From the NCBI GenBank assembly GCA_036852015.1, contig JAANDG010000334.1, positions 1 through 64,000 on the forward strand: a stretch of 64,000 bases of DNA. Direction: 5' to 3'. The notes under the pieces were generated by a model, which saw nothing but the letters and a program-made list of their open reading frames with translations, was not told the DNA's origin and made no database searches. Position numbers and translations under genes: made by a program. Below are positions 33,819 through 46,600 of the stretch, in pieces. The DNA is from Pelodera strongyloides (Eukaryota; Nematoda; Chromadorea; Rhabditida; Rhabditidae). Each line of letters opens with the position of its first letter. The first letter of the stretch is position 1.

Positions 33819-35842
33819 TGCATTCCCATTTCCTAGGCGCTGTGGTCTCTTTTGGTAGTTTTATTATTCAAAATGTTTTGTTTAGGAAACATCGTACCTT
33901 TACGTACTGTACGCTAAATTCGAATTTTTCTAAAATGTATTCACTTTGTTTATGAATTCGTCCAGCTAGTTAGTGTTATTTAATGAATTTCAGTTTATGT
34001 ACTTTTGCCTCAAATTTGTGTTATTGTATGCGGAAGGTGGCATACCTTAGATACTTTAGCTAAGGTAAGTTAAGGTATCTGACGTATGCCAAACTATTAT
34101 TTTATCTTATTGGTTTTTTCCCATTACTCGTTTTCTTATTTCCAGTTTCGGTTTCGAAGTTTTTCTATTTCGCTTTCTTTAACTTTTGATGTTTTCAATT
34201 TGTTACTCCTGGCTGTAAATGCTCGCTTAATAACTTTTGGTTTCTTGTTTCTTTAATTATAGCACATTTTAGACCCATGTAACTTTATCTACTTCGTCTT
34301 TATCTACTTGAATATCTCAAAACTATTCTGTCTACCAACCGGCTAACACTTCTCTGTTTCGGCTGTGACTGATTTGGCAAAGTATTGGCACAAGTGCCGC
34401 ACACAGTTTTCAATTTTGTGCATTTTCTCATTTTGCGTGCGAAAGCGGCGCTGCGCCCGGACACGGAAGTGCATCGCACTAACTATAAACTGCATATATT
34501 AGCTTGAATGAAATTTGAACTTGGTTGGAAGGTAGATTCCATTTCGTATATGTCGTGTCCTGTATAATCTCCGAGTATATGCTGAACGTTCATTAGCTCT
34601 GTTTATTTATTATCCTGTGCAAATTTGAACATTGTTGATCTCTACTTATCATAAACGTTTTTGATACGAGGTGTTTTTGGACTTGCGGGGGAGGTGGCTT
34701 ACTTTTTAATCGTAAGCTTAAAAGGGGAAGTTGGCAGAGGAGTACTTATCCTAAGTTTACTGTTGTAAGATTTGGTATAGTCATTGCAACTTTTTAGTAC
34801 TGATGTAAGTTTGGTATAGATATTGTTAGTAGTGACACAAAAGTTTTCAGCAACAGCTTTGCAATTTATTATTTTTGATCTAGTAAGTTACGGCAATATC
34901 TGTGGAGTTATATTTAGTAAGTTTTAAATGTCGAAAACATTTTCCTGGCCGGTTTTACAACCCGGATTAACATTTTTCTTTATTTTTGATATTTATCAGT
35001 TAAGTTGTCTTCAAAATAAACACAGACGGAGCATGGTGATAAGTTGATAAGGGGGGTATGTTTGTGCAAGAATGGCAGAGATTTGTTTTCATTTTTCTTA
35101 TTTAGTGAATATTCTTGCTAATTTTGCGATGTGTATATTGTTTTCAATGATCATATAAAACTATATTAGGTAGTGCTTGAAGGTGATCGACGTGCACTGG
35201 TTTGGTACCGCTAAACTAATAAACATTTTGTTGGCGAAACTCGTGGCGTGCAAACCGCGTGGTTTCGGCGGGAAGATGGCGTGGTTTCGGCGGGAAACAT
35301 TGTATCCATTTCCTAACGGCGAGATACCTTTTCCAGTCCGCATGCACGCCGCAACGTCGCCGTTTGCGCGCCAAATTTTTCGTTGTAATTAGTGAGAAGT
35401 ACAGTATCAAACTACGGTATTCCAATTCTACACAGTTATGATAATTAAGATAATTAGCCAACTATAAGTCAGGAGAGTTACTTTTTTACTTTTGCCTTAG
35501 TACTTTGTCCTTGTCCTCTAACCTCTAAGCACCTCTCACAACCTTGAAAATATAAAACAAATATTTCAAGTTGAACAACTTTGTCTTATTTTCCCGTGTG
35601 TGTGTATTGATCGCATTATCTGATCGTCTAGAGGTGTGATTAGCGGGTGATGAGATAGTACTTGGAATGGAGAGGGTGGTAGAGATTAGGGAGTGAGGAG
35701 AGAGTATTTAGGCACGGGGAGATTGGTAGAGAGATAGACGTTCTCTCCATAGCATATACTGCACAAAGAGTCGACAGCGGCTAGCTCGCTGACCTTGATG
35801 ACCTCCTCCTCCTCTTGCGATGTGAGCGGATGATCCTCTTTA

Positions 35843-35912
35843 TACCTCTCTCTCTATCTCTCTCTCTCTCTCTCTCCCTCTCTCTCTCTCTATCTCTCTC
35901 TCTCTCTCTCTC
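35843..35912. repeat. (CT)n microsatellite
   Basis: CTCTCTCT run with few interruptions. The poly-Ser-Leu frame across it is an artefact. Confidence 0.9.
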
Positions 35913-36882
35913 TTCCTGTACTCTGGGTAATCGTACATCTTTCGGGATCAAAGTTCCCACGGAGGATCACAAGTTTCTAAATGTTTGTTTAGAAATCTAT
36001 TTTTTTACTTATTCAGTTTCCCTCGCTGTCTTTGTCTGTGTCCCTCTCACTATCTCTCTATTTTTGCTAAATTAAAGGCCGTGTAATAGTTGAACTTCAT
36101 GTTAATAGTAATTTTGATCAAAGGTGGTAGGATGATATAACGGTAGACAGTGTTTGTCCTTCAAAATATCAGACTGACCACTGAGCTAATTTGTTGAGTG
36201 TTTACATAACAAAAGGGTAAACATTAATGATAAGTTTACGTGATATCGGCTGTATGCCAGGCTATTAACAACGTGAAACTTGGCGTAAGCGGCAGCCTTA
36301 CGGCGTGCATGCGGTGGCATGCCGTTGGGCTCTGACGCGCAAGTTATTCGCCGTAAGGTTGCCGCTTGCGCTCCAACTTTCATCAGTGAAGATTTCCTAA
36401 TAGTTACTGAAAACAATTTTCAATTTTCAAGTCTTGTTATATTTTTTCCAAGGATTATTAACTCAATGTTTACTTCCATAACTTGACGCAAAAGTTTAAA
36501 GTAACTTTTTACCGTAGTATTTTAATTTTCAACGTTTCTTCCCCGGATCTTTTAGGGTTTCTTTGATTATTTCGTGTTTATTATCAGTTGTTAAAATATC
36601 TTATTTCGTTGGCTATGACTTGACCCATAGTCATCGTTGTTGGTTTTACTGTTCAAAACGAGATGTTTCTCGTTGTATTTTTCTATTTCTTACTTATACA
36701 ATTACTAATCGATCGCCTATCGTCTGACATTGAAGAAATTGCGACAAATTAAATTTTCGGATCATTTCACTTTTTTTTTGTAAAGTAAAATTAGAGTTTC
36801 CTTAGTAACCATTAGTATCCCTCCGTCTAGGTTGAACATGTTATCTTACATTGGGTTTGATTCTAAGTTCTAGGTATGTTAA

Positions 36883-37294
36883 AGGATCAGGCCCATTTCA
36901 AATGACCCCTATTTTTGTTGATTCCATCTGATTCTCCATGTCAAATATAGTAGGATGCAATGTTTTTCTAATTTTCAAGCGCAAAAATCACACACTATTC
37001 AGCAATTTACTGTGGGCAGTCATACCCAGCTACCTATCGCAGTTTGTGCACGCCCATTCGCGCTGATAGGCCAATATCGCAATTGCCACGCCCAATAGAG
37101 CATATTGCCCAATTAGCGCGAAGGGGCGTGACAACTGCGATAAATAGTTGGGTATGACTGGCAATGGTAAACTGCTGAATACTGCGTGAATTTTGCGCTT
37201 GAAAATTAGAAAAATGTCGTATCTTACTATACTTGACATAAATAATCAAATGGAATCATCAAAAATAGGGGTCATTTGAAATGGGCCTGACCCT
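36883..37294. mobile_element. Foldback MITE flanked by TTAA
   Basis: About 410 bp with long imperfect inverted arms. Ends read AGGATCAGGCCCATTTCAAA and its complement, with TTAA outside both (36879-36882 and 37295-37298). Termini and flanks resemble the element at 12861-13334, so both may belong to one group. Confidence 0.8.
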
Positions 37295-37611
37295 TTAACA
37301 GTTAACGCTATTTACTTTATTAGACTTATACACTTTACACATTGCTTAATCTTGGACTTCTGGGTGTATTCAGCCTATACTTGTTCTTATTGTTAGCTCT
37401 GGGTTAGCTCTAGACCTTATCATTTCTTCCTTGGTGCCAAACAGATTATATTCATGCATGGATTCACATTATATATTTGCACCTTAAATCAATAATGAAG
37501 TAACACTATACATAAAGAAGTAGATCTTTTGAACGTGCCTGGTCTGTGTGTGTTTTATATTTTTCAAAGAATTATTTCGATTTTTTCGATTTCCTTATGT
37601 ATTTTTGTGAA

Positions 37612-37624
37612 AAAATTATTTCAG
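37612..37624 (+). promoter_or_regulatory. Candidate spliced-leader acceptor of the transporter gene
   Basis: AAAATTATTTCAG ends 44 bases before the ATG at 37669. Confidence 0.4.
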
Positions 37625-37668
37625 AATATTTGCATTTTTAAATGTAAGAAACACGATAAGTTATTAAA

Positions 37669-40600
37669 ATGGTAAAGTTAAAGGAGAAACTCACGCCACA
37701 CCCAGTGCCCCAATTTATAAAGGTATTCTATTTATTTTCTTCTCTTTATTAAGTAACAAATGATAATTAACTAATTAATTGATTTTTTATTTTTTACTTT
37801 GTTATTTATTTGATCATTTTTAGTAATTTAATTATGTAAGTAATTATTGTCTTAACGGCGCCCCCTTGGTTTGACTAATCTTTAATAATTAATTATTTTT
37901 TATTAATTACTTTTTATTAACCAATTGATAATTAACTAACTAATTAATTGTGTTTTAATTTTTTTTACCTTGTTAATTATTTAAGTATGTATTTATTAGT
38001 TTCGGGGGGCCCCCTAGGTGATCAATTTTTAATAATTAAATAATTATTTAATTATTTCAGTCCGACACCGACCTAATTGTACAACAGCGACCCGCACCTA
38101 TTGTTGATGACGTTAATTCAATGGTATACTCGGACCCCTCAATAGCGCACACCAAAAAACCATCGGTTAGCGATTTATTCTTGTTTTAGACACCTATTCA
38201 TTTACTTATTAAAATATTTTTTATTTAATGACGCAGCAGTTGAAATAGTAATTAATCCGGTATACTAACCCAAGTTATATAATAATTCTACAAAATATAA
38301 AATTCGGCATTATTTTCCACAAGTACCCGACCTTCACTTCGATTTCAGCTTCTGCAACCACCCGAAACGGAAACTACACCGCACTCGGCAAATAGCGTCA
38401 ATGAAGGCGGAGCAGCAGAGAATACGTTGGGGTTATTTATTTTTATAACTTCTAAGCCTAAGCCTAAGCCTAAGCCTAAGCCTAAGCATAAGCCTAAGCC
38501 TAGGCCTAAGCATAAGCCTAACGCGAAACAAATAAACCAAAACCCAGTTTCTTCACGCTACAGCTACAGTATGTCATCAGGATCAGACGGACTTGATTGT
38601 ATTCTTCATGGTCAGCTTAAAACCGTAAGTTGAAATCTGAGCTTGCTGTCTCACAGTAATTCACTATGCTACAATATGCGCCGGGGAAAAGTTACCGTAT
38701 TGCAAACCATAGCCTAAGGAAATGTGTTTCAGTAAAGGCGCACGGCTACGCTCGGAAATGGAAATAAACGCCCAACACTATCAAAAACAGCAACAATATC
38801 GAGCAGAAAAACGGGCGAGAAGATTGACAGACATTGACTTTGAAGGTTTGTTTTTGTCTTATTAGCCCGTATTCTCGGGTCGACGTGAATGTTCCGTTTG
38901 GGAAATCCTTTGTATGCAAATTTCTCGACTATCTAGACTAGCTGGAGGAAAAATTTGCATACGAATGAGCTCCCAAACGGAACATTCCCGTCGGCCCGAG
39001 AATACGGGCTATTAAGTGCTTTCCAAGTATGCTGAAAACTTACAGTATTTTGGAACTACGCGAGGATATTTTTTTATTTTCCATATTATATATGCAGGTT
39101 TCGTGAAGAAATACGGTAGTATTGACAGAATCACACCGATTTTTTGGGATACTTGTGAACCCCATAATGAATAAATTCATGCTGCTCTTCACCATGCCCT
39201 AGTTGACAAACTGTTTCTGAATTATTTCAACAGTGAATAGTTGTGTTCGCGGAAGATACTAGGTATAAAGCGAAATACCGGTCGGTTTTTGAAACACATC
39301 GAGTAGACCAGCATTCTTATGCAGCTTATGCAAATGAACATAAATTAGAATAAAAAATCGAACTAAAATCGAGTAAATTAGTGTAAATACGTAAGAACTC
39401 AGTTGTTCACGATGCGTTTCAAAAACCGGCCGGTATTTCGCTTTAATAAATTTACATATATTTATTTCAGGTATTCTAAAGATCATCGGTGGTTGTAGCT
39501 GTTGGCAGATAATTGTTTATCTGATGATATCAGCTCAACAAGTTCCGCATGCGATGTTTAACTTATCCGTGGTTTATATGATGTATCAGCCGGATCATTG
39601 GTGTAAGGTTAGCCATTCGAAGCCTAAGCCTAACCCTAAGCCTAACGTAGGCAGAATCTCAAAATAGCAGGTTTAAACCTAAGCACAAACCTAAACTTAA
39701 ACAGAAATCTAAGTTTAAACCTACACTTTATCTGAAAAACTTAAACCTAGGTTTATAGAGACCAACTCTGGTCCTCAGTCGCGCAGCGCGGAAATGCGTA
39801 TCAAATTTGCATTGAAAAATTCGAAACACAGAGATATATCTTTTCTGCGTCTCCGCCTCTCTTTTCCGCGGACGCGGTCACGCATTTGCGCGCTGCGCGC
39901 CTGAGAACGTAGAAGCTCAACTAGCTAAAGTCCGGGCAGTCATAATACTCTGTTTTGCAGATCGAGGGCTATTCCGAGAGTCATTTTAAAGAAAATCCGC
40001 AATCATACACATGGGAACAGGTGCTGGATTCGACTATTGCATTTCCAAGGGTAAGCTTTGGTAATTAATTATACACTTACCTTGTTTTTACACGACTGTA
40101 TTTCTACCGGGATATAGTTGAACTCGGTGGTAGCGAAACTGAAACTGAGAACAATGCCTTTTTATTATGCAACTTGATGGTTTGAAGCTATCAACTGTGC
40201 TTGAAGCTTGAAATTTTCTAGCTATAAAGTCTCCCTTATAGCTAGAACTCCTAAGCCTAAGCCTAAGCCTAAGCCTGAGCACTATGTTTTCAGATCTACA
40301 ATCGACAACGAAATCATGATTGGCATGACCAGTGTCAGTACTACGATCGGGATTATCAGGCAAGTTATTTTTCATATAAATTTAAATGTTTTCCGGAAAA
40401 GCAAGTATATCAATGAGTAGGGTGCTGCAATAGAATACAAACTACACGGGAAATGGGTGAACCCTTTTGGTGACGGTTCACTGGTTTTTTCGTGGGCCTG
40501 CCCATTTGGTGACCAATTCGTGACCAACTCGTGACCAAGTTTCATCGAAAACCGCCATCAGATGGTCATCATAGGTGGCTATGTGTCGGTCAGATAACTC

Positions 40601-43600
40601 CACCAGAGCCCCAGAGCTACCCAAATATCATTTTTTTTCTTTTTTTAGACTAATTGAAGAAGAATTTACATGGTTAGATAACTCCTCCAGTTCGGGGTAC
40701 TTAATTATTCCTTCTAAAATCTCGTGTATAAAACATGCAGCTTCAAGTATACACCTTTGAAACTCTTCCCACTGTCTTACTGTATTATGTTGTTTGATGT
40801 CCTATTTAGTGTAGACGATCTTAAAGTCTCCGTACGATTCGATCGTGAATATGTCCACGGAAATACCGATTAGGAGATGTGTCAAGTGGGAATACGATAT
40901 GTCGGTGGGTCTATGGGTCTGGCCAAAAATACGAGGGTTAGAGGCTTAAAGCGAAATACCAGCCGGTTTTTGAAAGGCATCTCAAGTACTTGCATTCATA
41001 TGCGTCTATGCAAAGTGGGGTCGAATTGGGGTCTAGTTTTTATTCTAATTTATGCACATTTGCATAAGCTGCATAAGAACGTATGCGTTTCGAAAACCGG
41101 CCGGTATTTCGCTTTAAAAGTGAGAGAGAGACCGAGAGAGAGAGAGAGATATGGAGAGAGAGAGGGAGAAAGGGAGAGAGAGGGGGAGAGAGATGAAAAC
41201 GTTAACCCTAGAAGTTAAGGTAATGGAGAAGACCGTGGTAACGGAATGGAATCGTGTTTGCGATGATAATTGGAGTCGAGCCCACGTTCATTTGTCCTAT
41301 AGTCTGGGATACCTGATTGGCTGCTTTATTGGAGGATTCGTATCAGACAGGTATGGTATGTGAGCCGAGGCTTAGGCTTAGGCTTAGGCGTAGGATTAGG
41401 CGTAGGCCTAACCCCATATAACCCGGTGCCCTTTATCTTTTATCTTTAGTCTTAGGCGTGGGCTTAGGCTAGAATTGGTCGAGCAGAACTTTGTAGTTTG
41501 TAACGGTTGCGTTTATAAGAAACTTATTATTGGAAGTTACTATATTTTAAGCAATATTGACTAAACTTTTGCAGTTGCAGTTTTTTGTTACTATAAATAT
41601 TGTTTGCCATTTCAGGTACGGTAGAAAAACTGCCATATATGGATTCGGTATCCTGTCTCTTATTTTCGGATTTCTGCTACCGTTTTCGAGGGAATTCGAG
41701 GTAAGCTGTTCCAAGGATAACATAGGAAAGTGTCAACGTTTTTGCGGGTAGGAAAGGGACAATGTTCTTGCGGGACCTTTATACGCAATATGCTTTCTGT
41801 TTCAGATCTTCCTCGTCGTGCGTTTCCTGCTCGCCGCATCAAATGAAGCAGCAGATCTTGCTGCGTATGTGTTATGCATGGAGATCACAGGTAGATTTAC
41901 TTTGATAGCGTATATCCTTGCGTTGATATGCATACCTCCTAGAAGGCAGGGGTAGACTTGCAAACTCTGTCTAGCAGGCCAAGCGGGAAGCAGGGATGGA
42001 TATTATCTTAGGCCATTGAGTGTACGAGTACTTACGCCTTACGTTATGCCAACTACATATAATCCTTAGTATTTAATCATTTCTAACTGAAGTGAACTAA
42101 CTGAAACCTAAAAACCAGGGCAGGCCGGACCGTGTATTTCAGGCACGGAACCCGCGCGGAGTTCAGATCTCTTGCGAATACGGGTCTAACCTTAACCTTT
42201 TTATCCTTTAGGTGTGAAGTATCGCTCGATAGTCGGCTCGCTTCTTCAAGCCCCTTGGGCATGTGGTTACGCCTTTCTTGCTTTAGTCGCGTATCTCACG
42301 AAATCATGGACAACTATACATGTGGGTTGTTTCTTATTACATAATTCTTTTTACACTGCAGGAACTCTCATTGTCAGACTGTCAGACTGTCAGATATAAA
42401 ACTTGACTCAAGTACAACCGAGCGAAGTTGATCAAGGTCTAGACTTGAACATCGTAATACTTATCAGTTATATAATTCAGATGATAACTGTTGGTCTGCA
42501 CGCATTCGCGATGATTTTCGTCCACTTTCTGCCTGAAAGCCCACGATGGTTGATTCTTATTAATAGGTGAGTGAATATGCACATAATAATAATCTGTATT
42601 GCTATTATTTTACTACAGTAGTAAAACCCGCACGAAGTATATGTACATTACGTAGCCAACGACGTATAATAAGTAAGGATTCATTGATTACATTCAAAGT
42701 ACATAATCAAAAGTCCACCCTAAGATGGCAGTGCGTGTAAAACATCCCATTCCGACAAGGGGCCCTACTGTGGACTCAACTAAGCGACAATAAACTGAGC
42801 GACAATAAAATTTCACTATTTTCGTTTCTGCTGACTCCTGACTTTTCACAGAGATGCAATCAGGTGAACAACGTATGGTAGGGTATGTAACGTAACGGTA
42901 TGTAACCTAAGGGTAACGTAGGGTATGGATCCGTAATTGATTCCCTACTAACAATAAAGGTAGTGTTAATAATTCCGATCGGTAACTTACCTATACCATT
43001 AGTCTATTTCTTAGCGGATTTATGCGGAAATTCCTTGCAGGGTGGACGAAGCGGAGAAAATCATCCGAAAAGCTTGTCACTATAACAGGAGCAGTTTGCC
43101 TTCGGATCTTGGATTGGTAAGTTGAAATTTAAATTTGAAATACCGGCCGTTGAAACGCATCGTGGGTGAATACTTACGTATTTATGCTAATTTGCCAGAA
43201 TTTAGCTCGATTTTTAATTCAAGTTATGTTCATATGCATAAGCTGCTGGTCTACTCGATGTGTTTCAAACACCGGCCGGTATTTCGCTTTAAAGGATCGC
43301 AGTCACTACAAATTCGTATTTTTTATTCGCTTTTCATTAATTGTTCAAGTATGTGAAGAAAACGACGATTCCAGCGCCAAAGTACGGCAAAACGAACTCA
43401 GGGAGAGAAATCCCTGTTTATGACTTTTACTTATATACCGTAGTTTATAATTGCCCGTATAGAGTTTCATAATAAATACCCTGCAGTGATAAACCACGCG
43501 CCAGGTGTAACACTGCAGGCTGTTCACTCTCCAAGTACCCCTGGCAATTGCATATATGCACCGGCGTCGGTCATTTATCAAAACTCATTCTCATTGATTT

Positions 43601-46600
43601 CTCTCCCTGAGTTCCATTTTATGTGGATTTTTATGGGCTGCATATTGTTTTATAAATCTGCTTGCATCTAATAAAAATCGAATAAAAAAGTTGATTTTGA
43701 AGTGACTGCCTTCCTTTAAAGATAAAGATCTTAGGACATCGACAAACTCGCCACATCTCCTTATTTGTATTTTATTTTGTGAAAAAGGGAGTAGATTCTT
43801 ACCCGCGTTCGTGTTAGATCATTGCGAGCTCCCACATCGAAGTCTTACCATTAGCTGTGAGCGAGAATTATCGATGCGAGTGCGCGGCGCATGATTCGCG
43901 CACGTCAACGGCAGCCTGCAGCAGCTAGGAATTGCCGCTAAAGGATCAGGTTCATGAAGAATGTGTATGCTGATATATTTTAGGTTCGACACGCCGAGCA
44001 GCGTAAATGGATGAAGAAGAATGAAAAGCCGTCATATTTACATTTGTTCCGCTCGAAAGAACTTCGAATGAGGATCAGCATGTTGCTGATCATTTGGGTA
44101 AGCGTACCTTTAGTTTATAAAATATGTACATTGATTACCGTAATCCTGTAGTCTCCTTGCTGTCTATCTTCCTCTCTCTCTGTCTCTCTCTCTCGCTGTG
44201 TCCCTCTTTTTCTCTGCGGTTTAGAGGTAAAACAGACAAAAATAACATAAATATCCAAAAAACTGTCGTCGACCCACGCAAAATTCATATAGTGTTTCTA
44301 AATTACGCACCTACAGTACTCTCTCTTTCTCACCGTCCCTCTCCCTCTGCTTCCATCGCTCTCCACTCTCCCACTCCCTCTCTCTCTCTCTCTCCTCCCT
44401 CTCCTCTCTCTCCCTCTCTCTATCTTCCTCCCTCTCCCCCTCTCTCTCTCTATCTTCCTCCCTATACAGTACCCCTTCAGATCGCCACCGCTCTCGTCTA
44501 CTACGGTCTCGTGATTGCGCTCTCCGATCAGTCGTCCCCAGGTCGTTCCGTATTCGATGGGAATTTCTTCTTAAATAACGCAATTGCTGGAGCCATTGAA
44601 CTTCCGACCCTTGTCGCCTGCGTCTTCTTACTCAAATATGGAAGGAAACGGTAGTTTTTTAACTCTTCTATGAAATGTGCAGTCTGCATTTAAACCTCGC
44701 ACACCGTTTTCACACGGTTTGCACGCCAAGTTTCGTCAGTGTCACATACCATTTAGTGAAATAGGCAGGGCCACGCGCGCAGCGGATTTTTTGATGCCTT
44801 CGTTCTGCAGGACATTGTATAATAAAATTCGAAATGTTCAGATCTCAAATGGTAACGCTTTTTGGTGCTGGCACACTTATTATGATCGCCATGTTTGCGA
44901 GTAGTCAACGTCATACAACGGTTAGTATCTTTCACAATCAGTTTTTTTTAGAAAGAGGTATAGGCATAATTATACACCGCGTGAGAAGCTGAGCTTCTTT
45001 AACTTTAATGTGCTCAGCCTGTGTGTTTTTCTCTCATCACCTTTGTTTCTTTTGTCTAAATAAAATAATTAGAGAGAGAGAGATAGACGGTCTGGAGTGG
45101 GCTATATGTGGAGATGTGCGTTGCTTTTAGATGTATATATCCCATATCTCCTTACTCCATGCCACCCGTTTTCACTAGTTTGAAAAAATTCTACCCTCTG
45201 TTCCAATATGTTTCAATACATCTTTGCATGAATCAAAAGTACTACGTTCTCAGGCGCGCAGCGCGGAAATGCATAACCGCGTCCGCGGAAAAGATTGCTT
45301 TTTTAACATGGGAAAAGCGGGGACGCAGAAAAGAGGGTTCTCTATGTGTCGAATGTTTCAATGCAAATTTACAATCTCTTCCCGCGGACGCGGCTATGCA
45401 TTTCCGCGCTGCGCGCCTGAGAACAACAATGTGATTTTTGCCAAGATCCTATAAAAATCCAATATTTCAGCTCGCCCTAATCTTCATGTTGTTGGGTAAA
45501 GCGTGTATCCAGGGATCGTTCAATATCCTCTACATTTTCACTTCCGAACTTAACCCAACAATTGTTAGGAATAGTGCCGTCGCCATTTCGTCCATGGTAG
45601 GTGTATATAGTTATATTTATAATTTATTTATTTGTTAAGTAACACCCAGGTGTGCATCAATCAATCAATATGATGAAGAGAAGGCATTGTGTAGATATAA
45701 CTAAGAAATATTGGTACTGTGGTCGATTAGCAATCGGGTAAATATTGGTACTGTGGTCGATTAGCAATCGGGTAAATATTGGTACTGTGGTCGATTAGCA
45801 ATCGGGTAAAATCAAGTTGTATCATACAAGTGTATACGTCTTGCCCTGTTTTTACATAGTTTTGCAAATATTTCCCTGAATATTGTGTTATCTGAGCGAC
45901 ATTGTATTTTGTATTGTTACCTCAAAAAAACCTTCTTTGTTATTTATATACGTATCGTAGATCGTAAGTTATGATTGAGGTTTGAATTCCTACGTATTTA
46001 TGCAAAGTTGCTCGAATTTAGCTCGATTTCTTATTCTAATTTATGGTTATTTGCATAAGAAAACTGGTGTACTCGATGCGTTTCAAAAAAACCGGCCGGT
46101 ATTTCGCTTTAATAGCATCACATCAATTGACCCCCACCTCAAGAAATCCACGGCGAAAATTAGTTGCGCACTCCTCGCTCGCACACCTTCTTCCTGCCAT
46201 AGGAGCGCAGAGCAACCATGAAGTTTCATAAAACCCGACGACTCTAGTGGATTTTTGAGCGTTGGACATTCTCCATCTGGTCCCAGGGCCGGGTAAGGTT
46301 ATGAAATTTTTTTTAATATAAAGTAACTTTTCATCTCTATTGCAGGTTCTAATCCACTTCTTTTCAGATTGCTCGCATGGGTGCCGGTGCGTCAGGCTAC
46401 ATCGCCATACTCTCTGACGTCACACTTCCAATAGTTCCTATGTTAATTTTCGCCGTGTTCGCTCTTTGTGCTGGAATTCTTGTGTTCTTCCTACCCGAAA
46501 CGCAGGATTTACCGCTGCCGGATACAATTTGGGTGAGGGTTTTTAGAGGGAGAGAGAGAGAAAAGTATGTTGAACATCTACACTCCCATATATTGAGACG

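Larger units (their letters stand above)
33819..37614. other. Intergenic region between cohesin and transporter genes
   Basis: No supported gene. It contains a small hairpin with ATACCTTAG arms at 34043-34093, a GC-rich repeat at 35216-35390 (GTGGTTTCGGCGGGAA twice; related words at 44695-44745 and 59179-59345), a CT tract at 35843-35912, an imperfect palindrome at 36270-36385 (CTTACGGCG/CGCCGTAAG arms) and the foldback at 36883-37294. Confidence 0.5.

Noticed and set aside
40806..40875. Candidate extra transporter exon after a TTTAG
   Set aside because: Stops in the required phase (TAA after four codons).
38454..41412. Telomere-like tracts as sites of programmed DNA elimination
   Set aside because: No terminal telomere, coverage change or elimination motif can be seen; they sit inside an apparently intact gene.
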